Positions 15,626 to 23,234 of a stretch of 64,000 bases of DNA are shown piece after piece. A program made the translations under genes and the position numbers. The DNA is from Ruminococcus sp. (GTDB taxonomy: Bacteria; Bacillota; Clostridia; Oscillospirales; Ruminococcaceae): assembly GCA_017558505.1 (NCBI GenBank), contig JAFYUM010000008.1, positions 24,689 through 88,688 on the forward strand. The letters run 5' to 3'. How positions within the stretch are numbered: position 1 is the stretch's first letter; each line of letters starts with the position of its first letter. The notes beneath the pieces are model-generated. The model was not told the origin of the DNA and did not search any database. It was given only the letters and a program-made list of their open reading frames with translations.

Positions 15626-16804
15626 TTATTTATTGTACTCAAAAATTTTAAGCTCTGTTTCCTCAACTGCCTTCTGAATAAGCGGCTCAAAATCGAAGCT
15701 GTTCTGTGCCTTTTCCACATCTTCAAGACGTGGGCGAACCTTTGGATGCTTGGGAGTGAATACTGTACAGCAGTCCTCATAAGGCTCGATAGATGTTTCA
15801 AATGTGTCGATTTTACGGGCAATTTCAATAATTTCCGTCTTGTCCATACCAACGCAGGGACGAAGTACAGGGATTCTGCAAGCCGCATCGGTACAAGCCA
15901 TAGCCGCCATAGTCTGACTTGCAACCTGTCCGACACTTTCCCCCGTAATAAGTGCAAGGCAATTCTTCTTTTCCGCTATTCTCTGGGCAATTTCCATCAT
16001 AAGGCGACGCATTATAATCGTGAAGAATTCCTCTGGGCAGTTATCCTTGATAGCCTCCTGTATTTCCGTGAAAGGAACGCAGAAAAAGGCTATATCTCCG
16101 CAGTAATCCGTCAGCTTTTCGCAGAGTGTTTCAACTTTAAGCAGCGCTCTGTCAGATGTATAGGGAGGGCTTACATAGTGAATTGCGGAAATGTGAATAC
16201 CTCTCTTAGCCATCATCCAGCCTGCAACAGGGCTGTCAATTCCTCCTGAAAGAAGCAGCATAGCCTTTCCGCTGCAACCAACAGGCAGACCACCTGCACC
16301 ACGGATATTTTCAGCATGAACGTATGCGTTAGTGTCACGAACCTCAACGGTTACCGTAACTTCGGGATTTTTCACATCCACGGTGAGATGTGGGAATTTA
16401 TCAAGGAGAATACCGCCAAGCTCCGCACAGATTTCAGGGGATTTCATAGCAAATGCCTTATCAGAACGCTTTGCATTTACCTTGAATGTCTTTGCACAGC
16501 TGAGAACGTCCTCCAGATATTCAACAGCTTTTGCCGATATATCGCCGAATTCCTTTTCACATACGCAGGCACGGCAGAGAGCCGCAATTCCGAAAATCTT
16601 ACCCACACGGTCAACAACCTCGGCTAAATCCACATCTTCATCAAGTGGGTTGATGTAGGTGGTTGACTGGGCGGAAGTCAGCTCGAATTTTCCAAGATTT
16701 TTTATGCGTCTTTTGATATTCTTTTTCAGCATATCCTCAAAACTACGCTTATTAAGACCTTTCAGCGCCATTTCGCCGAATTTTACAAGTACAATTTCTT
16801 TCAT
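15626..16804 (-). CDS. thiI: tRNA 4-thiouridine sulfurtransferase ThiI
   Basis: 392 residues: an N-terminal ferredoxin-like domain, a THUMP domain (about 60-165) and a PP-loop ATPase with SGGIDSP at 186-192. It lacks the C-terminal rhodanese domain of the Escherichia coli enzyme (482 residues), as is usual in Firmicutes. It makes 4-thiouridine at tRNA position 8, taking sulfur from the cysteine desulfurase encoded just upstream. Those two genes form the classical nifZ-thiI pair. The start is the ATG after AGGAGAATG. Confidence 0.95.
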   Translation of the reverse strand: MKEIVLVKFGEMALKGLNKRSFEDMLKKNIKRRIKNLGKFELTSAQSTTYINPLDEDVDLAEVVDRVGKIFGIAALCRACVCEKEFGDISAKAVEYLEDVLSCAKTFKVNAKRSDKAFAMKSPEICAELGGILLDKFPHLTVDVKNPEVTVTVEVRDTNAYVHAENIRGAGGLPVGCSGKAMLLLSGGIDSPVAGWMMAKRGIHISAIHYVSPPYTSDRALLKVETLCEKLTDYCGDIAFFCVPFTEIQEAIKDNCPEEFFTIIMRRLMMEIAQRIAEKKNCLALITGESVGQVASQTMAAMACTDAACRIPVLRPCVGMDKTEIIEIARKIDTFETSIEPYEDCCTVFTPKHPKVRPRLEDVEKAQNSFDFEPLIQKAVEETELKIFEYNK

Positions 16805-16824
16805 TTTTCATTCTCCTATTATCA

Positions 16825-16915
16825 AATTCAGAATTAAGAATTATGAATTAAGAATTGTAGCGTTCAACAAAAATTTCATATTTATTCTTAATTCTGCATT
16901 CTTAATTTTTAATTA
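16825..16915. repeat. Long AT-rich inverted repeat between nifS-like gene and thiI
   Basis: ATTAAGAAT-TAT-GAATTAAGAAT (right part of 16825-16856) is repeated inverted as AATTAAGAAT-GCA-GAATTAAGAAT (16884-16915). The arms are about 23 bases, with about 27 bases between them. Each arm is also an internal direct repeat of GAATTAAGAAT. Confidence 0.7.
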
Positions 16916-18040
16916 TCCTCTTACGGAATTGATTCCCTCACGGAGTTTTTCCGCAAATGACCGTATATCCTCAATTGCCGTATCTCCGCAAACGCTGACA
17001 CGCAATGCACTATCGGCGGATTTGCCGTGTATGCCGAACTGTTCTAAAACTCCGCTTTGCTGTCCCTTTGAACAGGCTGAACCGCTGCTTACGTAAATTC
17101 CGAAGCTTTCAAGATAGTGAAGCATAATTTCGGAACGCTTTCCTGCGGCGGAAATATTTATAACATAGGGCGAACCGTCCTCGGGAGAATTTACAGTAAC
17201 TCCCTCAATTGACGATATTTCGCCAATCAGCGTATCTTTCAGCATTTGTGCATGAGCATATCTCTCGGCAATTGTAGGCTGCAAATGCTCCACCGCCGCA
17301 CCAAATCCGCAGATAAGGGGCACGGATTCAGTTCCCGAACGTATGCCCTTTTCCTGCTTTCCGCCTGTCACAACGGGCAGTACACGAACTCCCTTTTTTA
17401 TGTAAAGCGCACCAACTCCCTTTGCTCCGTGTACCTTGTGACCGCTTATTGAAATAAGGTCGGCATTGAGGTTTTTTGCGGAAATATTCAGCTTCATAAA
17501 TGCCTGAACGCAGTCGCTGTGGGTGATTATTTCGGGGAATTTCCGCTTGACAGCCGTGAAAATTTCCTTGACGGGCAGAATATGTCCCGTTTCATTGTTG
17601 ACCTGCATAGCAGTTACAAGAACTGTATTATCATCGCAGGCGGAGAGAAAATCCACAGGGTAAAACTTCCCGTCCTCACGAGGAGAAATGCGGACAACTT
17701 CAAATCCGCTTTTTTCCATAGCGGTGAGAGTTTCGTCAACTGATGCGTGTTCAACCGCTGATGCGACGATTTTACGCCGTTTTTTTCCATATGCGGCACA
17801 AGCTCCACGGATTGCAAGGTTATTGCTCTCCGTTGCTCCAGATGTGAAGATTATGTTGGAGCTGTCGGCATTTAAAGCTCCTGCTATTATTTTCCGAGCC
17901 TTGTCCACCGCAAGCTGTGCGTCAAGTCCTGCACGGTGGAGAGATGAGGGATTGCCGAAATTCTCGGTCATCATCTCCGTAACCGCCGCCACAGCTGCCT
18001 CACAGGGCTTTGTGGTTGCGGCATTATCTAAATATATCAT
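16913..18040 (-). CDS. Cysteine desulfurase (IscS/NifS family)
   Basis: 375 residues from the ATG at 18040, after GGGAGG; a TTG four codons upstream is rejected. The family N-terminus MIYLDNAATT is followed by FGNPSSLH. The PLP-lysine motif is SISGHKVHGAKGVG and the catalytic cysteine loop is SSGSACSKG in the last third. It removes sulfur from cysteine as a persulfide and passes it to ThiI, whose gene follows about 108 bases downstream on the same strand. A more general Fe-S cluster role cannot be excluded. Confidence 0.93.
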   Translation of the reverse strand: MIYLDNAATTKPCEAAVAAVTEMMTENFGNPSSLHRAGLDAQLAVDKARKIIAGALNADSSNIIFTSGATESNNLAIRGACAAYGKKRRKIVASAVEHASVDETLTAMEKSGFEVVRISPREDGKFYPVDFLSACDDNTVLVTAMQVNNETGHILPVKEIFTAVKRKFPEIITHSDCVQAFMKLNISAKNLNADLISISGHKVHGAKGVGALYIKKGVRVLPVVTGGKQEKGIRSGTESVPLICGFGAAVEHLQPTIAERYAHAQMLKDTLIGEISSIEGVTVNSPEDGSPYVINISAAGKRSEIMLHYLESFGIYVSSGSACSKGQQSGVLEQFGIHGKSADSALRVSVCGDTAIEDIRSFAEKLREGINSVRG

Positions 18041-18081
18041 TTTTCCTCCCAAACAGAATAATCTTATACATTTATCTGCAC

Positions 18082-18105
18082 GGACACAGCACGCTGTGTC
18101 CCTAC
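18082..18105 (-). repeat. Dispersed GTAGGG palindrome, copy D
   Basis: GGACACAGC-AC-GCTGTGTCC followed by CTAC. It differs from copy C by a compensating G-C to A-T change in the stem. Confidence 0.7.
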
Positions 18106-18123
18106 AATAAGCCTATCTTATTT

Positions 18124-18152
18124 ATTATAGCATATATTTTGTGATAATGCTA
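18124..18152 (-). promoter_or_regulatory. Putative promoter of the nifS-thiI unit
   Basis: Minus strand TAGCAT (18152-18147), 17 bases, TATAAT (18129-18124) with an extended TGC. The palindrome copy D lies in the resulting leader. Confidence 0.55.
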
Positions 18153-18191
18153 TAGGTGAGGGATATTTTTAAATATGTTACGTAAACAACA

Positions 18192-18217
18192 AAGGCATTG
18201 CGATGATGCAATGCCTT
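18192..18217 (-). terminator. Terminator after the PD-(D/E)XK gene
   Basis: AAGGCATTGC and GCAATGCCTT form a perfect 10-bp stem with a 6-base loop. On the minus strand it is followed by TGTTGTTT. It lies 7 bases after the stop codon. Confidence 0.8.
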
Positions 18218-18223
18218 GATTTT

Positions 18224-19093
18224 TCAGAATAAAACTACTGTGTTTTCAGTTGTAAGCGTTTCCATAGTTTTGCTTTTCTCCGCTATGGCAGAAAGGCTTA
18301 TATTGTTTTCCTTGCAGAATTTCACAATTGGCTCACTTGTGAAAATAGATTTGATTTCACCTTGCAGCAGGTCGAAAAATTCTTTGATTTCTTTTTTTGT
18401 TTGTTCGTTCTCCACATCGGGAATGAAGAACATATAAACAAGCTTTGCAGGCTTTTCACCTGTATTTGCCGCAATTCCAAGCAAGTGACAGATGAACTGC
18501 TTTACATCAAAGTGTGATGTTTCCTTATCAATTCCGAAAAGGCTTAATGGTGCAGTAAATTCTTCTTCGCCCTCTATCGCATTTGAAGCTATATCGAGGA
18601 AAATATTATTTTCCTTGAAGTGAGTGAGATACTTATTTTTCATTATTAACTTGTGGCTGTCAAAAAACTCGTGACATTTTACTTCAAGAAATACATTACA
18701 GAAATCCTGTTCGATATATCCATCAAGCTGCGGTGCAGTTCCTGTTATGCCTTTTATTTTACATTCCTTTTCAAATTCTATGCCAGCTACATCTCTTAAC
18801 GCAAGATAACAGAAACGTGATGAAGAAGCCACACTTGCCATTTTAGGCGGCATCAAGCCATATCTGCCCATTTTTTCGTCAAGCTCTCCGCCTTTTCCGT
18901 CATCATACTTTTTATAATGCTGTGGATAAGCCTCTTTCATATCTGCTTTGAATGCTTCAAATGAATTAAAGGTATAGTAGTTATCGTATTTTCTGTCATT
19001 GATTTCATATCCGAAACTATCAGCAGGAACATCATCGAATTTAATAAGATTTGCCTTTATAATAGCGTCGAATTCTTTTGAATCTTTTATCAT
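18224..19093 (-). CDS. Orphan PD-(D/E)XK nuclease-like protein (putative restriction endonuclease)
   Basis: 289 residues with no membrane or signal segments. The probable catalytic core is QLDGYI (Asp), then VFLEVKCHEFF, the E-x-K pair of the PD-(D/E)XK fold, at about residues 145-165. The rest is mostly helical. It resembles putative restriction endonucleases annotated in gut bacteria. No methyltransferase, helicase or specificity subunit lies beside it. It has its own promoter and terminator, so it is a single-gene unit, a common sign of a horizontally acquired defence gene. Function is not proven by sequence. Confidence 0.6.
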   Translation of the reverse strand: MIKDSKEFDAIIKANLIKFDDVPADSFGYEINDRKYDNYYTFNSFEAFKADMKEAYPQHYKKYDDGKGGELDEKMGRYGLMPPKMASVASSSRFCYLALRDVAGIEFEKECKIKGITGTAPQLDGYIEQDFCNVFLEVKCHEFFDSHKLIMKNKYLTHFKENNIFLDIASNAIEGEEEFTAPLSLFGIDKETSHFDVKQFICHLLGIAANTGEKPAKLVYMFFIPDVENEQTKKEIKEFFDLLQGEIKSIFTSEPIVKFCKENNISLSAIAEKSKTMETLTTENTVVLF

Positions 19094-19126
19094 TTTATTT
19101 CATCCCTTTCATCAAAATATATTATA

Positions 19127-19155
19127 ATTATACTATATTTTTTATTAAAAAGCAA
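19127..19155 (-). promoter_or_regulatory. Promoter of the PD-(D/E)XK gene
   Basis: TTGCTT (19155-19150), 17 bases, TATAAT (19132-19127) on the minus strand. A second overlapping TATAAT follows at 19126-19121. Confidence 0.65.
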
Positions 19156-19253
19156 TATATATTCAATATTTTTAAATACATTACACAAAAAGACGGCAGA
19201 AATTAATCCACCGTCCCTGTAATTACGCATTTCCGAAAGGCTAACAGCTTATA

Positions 19254-19277
19254 GAGGCGGATAATATCCGCCCCTAC
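19254..19277 (-). repeat. Dispersed GTAGGG palindrome, copy E
   Basis: GAGGCGGATA-ATATCCGCCCCTAC is the family hairpin with a third arm sequence (GGCGGATA/TATCCGCC). Confidence 0.65.
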
Positions 19278-19288
19278 TAAACTTCAAA

Positions 19289-20218
19289 TCAATCCTCAAA
19301 CAAAGGTGTAGAGAAATATCTCTCCGCAGTATCGGGGAGGATAGTTACAACTGTCTTGCCCTCGCCCAGCTTTTCAGCCATTTTCAGAGCCGCCGCAACA
19401 TTAGTTCCGCTGGAAATACCGCACAGAATACCCTCCTTGCGTGCAAGGTCCTGAGCAGTCTGAATTGCTTCCTCATCGGTTACAATGTAAATATCATCGT
19501 AAATTTTCTGATTAAGTATATCGGGAATAATTCCGTCACCGATACCCATTTGTAAATGTGTACCAATGTTTCCGCCTGCAAGAATAGCCGCATTTTCAGG
19601 CTCTACCGCCCATATAAGCATATCGGGGTACTGAGATTTAAGAGTTTCGCCGATACCTGTAATAGTTCCCCCTGTGCCTATTCCCGAACAGAAACCGTCA
19701 ATTCTGCCTGCTGTCTGCTCCAGAATTTCAAGAGCTGTGTAATACTTATGAGCAAAAATATTGTTCATATTTGTGAACTGCTGTGGAACGAATACCCTGC
19801 TGTCCCCGGCTTTCATACGGAGTGCCGTATCAAGACACTCACGGATACACTTGCCGATATCGCCGTCATCGTGAACGAGTATAACCTCTGCACCGTAGTG
19901 ACGGACAAGCTTGCGGCGTTCCTCACTAACGGAATCGGGCATAATAATTATAGTCTTATAGCCCTTTACAGCTCCCACAAGTGAAAGACCGATACCCTGA
20001 TTTCCGCTTGTAGGCTCAACAATTATTGTATCCTTATTGATTAAGCCCTCTTTTTCAGCCTGTCTGATCATATTGAAAGCAGTTCTCGTCTTGATTGAGC
20101 CACCTACGTTAAGCCCCTCGAATTTTACCAGCACTTCGGCATTTCCGGGCTTATTCATCTTATTAAGTCTTATTATGGGCGTATGACCTATCGCCTCAAG
20201 TATATTATTGCAAACCAT
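19289..20218 (-). CDS. cysK: Cysteine synthase (O-acetylserine sulfhydrylase)
   Basis: 309 residues from the ATG at 20218, after AAGGAGAAATCTG; the frame extends further upstream without a binding site. The PLP-lysine region is GGSIKTRTAF. The substrate loop TSGNQGIGLS is followed by the phosphate-binding GTGGTITGIG and the C-terminal GISSGTN. It makes cysteine from O-acetylserine and sulfide. It supplies the substrate of the desulfurase at 16913, but the genes are separated by the nuclease unit. A cystathionine beta-synthase-like activity is the main alternative. Confidence 0.9.
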   Translation of the reverse strand: MVCNNILEAIGHTPIIRLNKMNKPGNAEVLVKFEGLNVGGSIKTRTAFNMIRQAEKEGLINKDTIIVEPTSGNQGIGLSLVGAVKGYKTIIIMPDSVSEERRKLVRHYGAEVILVHDDGDIGKCIRECLDTALRMKAGDSRVFVPQQFTNMNNIFAHKYYTALEILEQTAGRIDGFCSGIGTGGTITGIGETLKSQYPDMLIWAVEPENAAILAGGNIGTHLQMGIGDGIIPDILNQKIYDDIYIVTDEEAIQTAQDLARKEGILCGISSGTNVAAALKMAEKLGEGKTVVTILPDTAERYFSTPLFED

Positions 20219-20252
20219 TACAGATTTCTCCTTCTCAAAAATTACCTTTAAT

Positions 20253-20281
20253 ATTATATTATAAAATGAAGAAAAATGCAA
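20253..20281 (-). promoter_or_regulatory. Promoter of cysK
   Basis: TTGCAT (20281-20276), 17 bases, TATAAT (20258-20253) on the minus strand. Confidence 0.7.
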
Positions 20282-20495
20282 TAGTTTTTTGAAAATTAAA
20301 CAAGATACTTCATTGGTATCCTGATTATGTTCAGCCCGCATTGAAATACAGGCTTTTTCGACAATCTCAACAGGCAGTTATACCGCCTGTTTTATTTTGC
20401 ATAAAAATTAATGAAATATTTGTGCATAATTGCCGAAAATATGCCTCGGTTTTGTGAGGAAGAAGTGGTAAATGTCGGAAATTTCAGCAAAATGC
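20282..20495. other. cysK-sortase intergenic region with orphan terminator
   Basis: This stretch between divergent promoters has no gene. It holds a terminator-like hairpin (AACAGGC at 20369-20375 with GCCTGTT at 20385-20391, then TTATTTT) that ends no recognisable plus-strand gene. It may mark the end of a lost gene or a short RNA. Confidence 0.5.
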
Positions 20496-20524
20496 TTGAC
20501 AGATTTGCAGAAATGGTGTATAAT
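20496..20524 (+). promoter_or_regulatory. Consensus promoter of the sortase locus
   Basis: A perfect TTGACA (20496-20501), 17 bases, TATAAT (20519-20524): the best consensus match outside metK. It suggests strong constitutive expression. Confidence 0.85.
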
Positions 20525-20602
20525 GAAGTATCATAAAATAGGTGTAATATGACAAATTGTATCCTTTTATGTAAATTATTCCTGCGGAGGCGACAGAAGC
20601 TG

Positions 20603-22264
20603 ATGAACAATTCAGAGAACAAAGACATCATAGATAATACAGCCGATGATGAAGCATCTGCAAGAGCTGAAAAAATCAAGGCTATCCGTGAATCATTGCG
20701 TAAAGCAAGTGAAACTCCGCAGTTGCCCGCAGAGAATGTTCCGGAAGCTGCAACGGAAGCAGAGCCCGATGTACAGGCGGAGGAGATTCCTGTAGTACTG
20801 ACAGAGGAAGTTCCCGCAGAGAAAGCCGTTGATGTGCCTGACGGAGAAGTTCCCGCAGAGGAAGCCGTTGCTGCAAATGCCGCAGCTATGGGCATTGAGG
20901 AGGTAAAAGCTGATGAAGCAGAAGTACCTGCTGGATCAGAAAAACAGCCTGTTGTTGAGGAAACTGTTGTAACTGCGCAAAAGCCTGAAAAGAAGAAAAA
21001 GGGCAGAAAGAAAAAGAAGAAAAAGCCGCTGAAACGCAGAATAAGGGAACTTTTCCCCGAAAAGGGCGACAGCGCTGCTGAAATAATCAGAAAAATTGTT
21101 TTTCTTATTTCTATTATTGCCATTATTGTCTGCGGCTATATGGTTGCTGATTATTATCTCGACCTTTGGAGAAGCCGTATGCAGTACAATAATATTCAGG
21201 AGATTTACGAGATTTACGAGCCTATTGAAGAAGTTGAAATTTCCACAGAGCCTGCATCAGAGGGCAGGGAAGAACCCGAAAAGATATACACTATGCTTAA
21301 CGGTGCAAAGAAACTTCTTGGAATAAATCCCGATACAGTGGGATATATCCGTATTCCCTCAAAGGATGGCAGCGACCCTATTGTTGACCTGCCTGTTGTA
21401 AAGGCTCATGACAATATGAAATATCTTGACCGTAATTTCAATGGCGATGATTCAAGAACAGGTACACTGTTCCTTGATTTCAGAAACCACTTTGATGAGG
21501 TTGAGGACGGTCATCTTGTTACTGAAAATTCCGAACATCTTGTTATCTACGGTCACAACATGGCTGATGAGAGTATGTTCGGCAAGCTGAAATACTACTA
21601 TGGAAGTGCGGAGTACTATACCGAGCACCCTATAATTCAACTCAATTCAAATTATGAAAGCTATAAATATAAGATTTTTGCTGTGTTTATTGTTGATGCC
21701 AAGGATGAAAGCGAAACAAAGTACGACTGCTGGAACAAGCTTGAACTTGATTCCGAGGAGGAATTCTACGACTTTGTCAACGAGGCTAAACGCAGAACAA
21801 TCTACACCAACGATGTTGATGTAAAATACGGCGACGGTCTGCTTTCTCTTTCAACCTGTCATTATCTTTTAAAGGACAGAAGCCGCCTTATGATTATGGC
21901 GAGAACTATCCGTCCCGGTGAAGATGAGTACGAGGGTACGGAAAAGAGCAAGAAGAACAAGAATATTAAATGGCCTTCTATGTACTACAATACAAAAACA
22001 AATGAGAAGTACGACGATAAAGCCATTTTCATACCATATGGTCCTGAAGAAGCTGTAAAGGAAGCAGAAGCAAAGCTTGCAGCCCAGAAGAAGAAAAAGG
22101 AAGAAGAAAAGAAAAAGAAAGAGCAGGCTTCAAAGGAAGCCGAAAAGGCAAAAATTACTACTACGACAAAAAAGTCAGACAGCAAAAAAACAACTGTCAG
22201 GTCAACAAAGACGACTGTTGCAAAAACTGCTGCTGTGACGAAAAAAACATCAGCCGAGGAATGA
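20603..22264 (+). CDS. Class B-like sortase with long acidic and basic flanks
   Basis: About 553 residues from the ATG at 20603, 12 bases after GGAGG. An ATG at 20549 with GGTG is possible and would add 18 residues. Domains in order: an acidic Pro/Glu/Val-rich tract, a basic KKKKGRKKKKKK block, one membrane helix (about 161-183), the sortase domain, and a Lys/Glu then Thr-rich tail. Catalytic residues are His318 (YGHNM), Cys419 (LSTC) and Arg428. It anchors surface proteins to the wall by transpeptidation. The tails are unusual and may interact with the wall. No substrate with an obvious sorting signal is encoded nearby. Confidence 0.82.
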   Translation: MNNSENKDIIDNTADDEASARAEKIKAIRESLRKASETPQLPAENVPEAATEAEPDVQAEEIPVVLTEEVPAEKAVDVPDGEVPAEEAVAANAAAMGIEEVKADEAEVPAGSEKQPVVEETVVTAQKPEKKKKGRKKKKKKPLKRRIRELFPEKGDSAAEIIRKIVFLISIIAIIVCGYMVADYYLDLWRSRMQYNNIQEIYEIYEPIEEVEISTEPASEGREEPEKIYTMLNGAKKLLGINPDTVGYIRIPSKDGSDPIVDLPVVKAHDNMKYLDRNFNGDDSRTGTLFLDFRNHFDEVEDGHLVTENSEHLVIYGHNMADESMFGKLKYYYGSAEYYTEHPIIQLNSNYESYKYKIFAVFIVDAKDESETKYDCWNKLELDSEEEFYDFVNEAKRRTIYTNDVDVKYGDGLLSLSTCHYLLKDRSRLMIMARTIRPGEDEYEGTEKSKKNKNIKWPSMYYNTKTNEKYDDKAIFIPYGPEEAVKEAEAKLAAQKKKKEEEKKKKEQASKEAEKAKITTTTKKSDSKKTTVRSTKTTVAKTAAVTKKTSAEE

Positions 22265-22274
22265 TAACATTATA

Positions 22275-23192
22275 ATGAATAAGTACGGCAATTTTATTTC
22301 AGCCGCCGCCGCTGTTGCTGCTGCTGCGTGTCTGGTTACTGTCGGATGTTCCGAAAAAAAGGAAGCAGCTGAGAGTTCATCCTCCGAAGCGGTACAGACT
22401 ACAGAAGCCACAACAGAGGCTGCCACAATACCTGTATATGACAGCTATGTGCCTTCTCCCGATGGCATGAGCGATAAGACAAAGCTCTGGTTGAAGGAGA
22501 ACAAGGACTACATAGGCTGGATAAGAATAAAAAATACCCAAGTGGACTATCCCATAGTTATGGACCCGGGTGAGGTTCAGGAGGGACAGCCTTATTATAA
22601 AAATGAAGCCCATAATCCTAATTCCTTCTATTTATATAAGAATTTAGACAGGGAATACGAATTTGCAGGCTCACTCTTTATGGATTACCGCTGTAATTTC
22701 GGCGGCGATGAGGAAGCTCAGTCTGAAAATATTATGATTTACGGTCATAATATGCTTAACCTGACAATGTTCGGCTCTCTCAGAAATTATTACAATGACC
22801 ATTCTTTCTGGGAAAAAGCACCATTTATCGAGCTGAGTTCTCCTTATGCAGATTATGATTATGTAATCTGCGGCAATGCCATTACAAGCGGCTACAAGGA
22901 GTCGGATTTCGTTTACTGGGATATGGAGGAGCTTGATACGCAGGAGGACTTTGACTACTACAAGAACAAGCTCCGTGAAAAACAAGTTTTCGATTCGGGC
23001 GTTGATTATGAGTTCGGCGATAAGCTGGTGACTCTTTCAACCTGCTATGGAGTTTCCGAGAACAATATGAGATTCATATTGGTTGCAAGAAGACTCCGTG
23101 AAGGCGAGGTTGCGGGCGATATGTCCACAATTCAGCGTTCCGACGAATATATAGAAAAAGAAAAAGAAAAGACGACAAAGGAAAAAAGCTAA
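22275..23192 (+). CDS. Class B-like sortase made as a lipoprotein
   Basis: 305 residues. The N-terminus has a hydrophobic core ending in the lipobox LVTVGC with lipid-Cys at 25, then a Ser/Thr/Glu-rich linker. The sortase core has His158 (YGHNM), Cys257 (LSTC) and Arg266 (RFILVARR). Sortases normally use an N-terminal membrane helix; a lipid anchor is unusual. It begins 11 bases after the first sortase gene, so both are co-transcribed. Core identity to the first sortase suggests tandem duplication followed by anchor replacement. Confidence 0.82.
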   Translation: MNKYGNFISAAAAVAAAACLVTVGCSEKKEAAESSSSEAVQTTEATTEAATIPVYDSYVPSPDGMSDKTKLWLKENKDYIGWIRIKNTQVDYPIVMDPGEVQEGQPYYKNEAHNPNSFYLYKNLDREYEFAGSLFMDYRCNFGGDEEAQSENIMIYGHNMLNLTMFGSLRNYYNDHSFWEKAPFIELSSPYADYDYVICGNAITSGYKESDFVYWDMEELDTQEDFDYYKNKLREKQVFDSGVDYEFGDKLVTLSTCYGVSENNMRFILVARRLREGEVAGDMSTIQRSDEYIEKEKEKTTKEKS

Positions 23193-23234
23193 CATAAAGC
23201 ACGGTCTTTGTATCGTGCGTTTGAGGTGATTCCA

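Noticed and set aside
19289..20300. T-box or other cysteine/sulfur riboswitch before cysK and thiI
   Set aside because: The leaders are short and lack the T-box GGTGGNACCGCG motif or the TPP core.
20305..20322. CTTCATTGGTATC match to the outer unit of the ATPase-cassette ends, as a possible solo end
   Set aside because: Only 13 bases match; the 21-bp stem and loop are absent, so chance similarity is likely.
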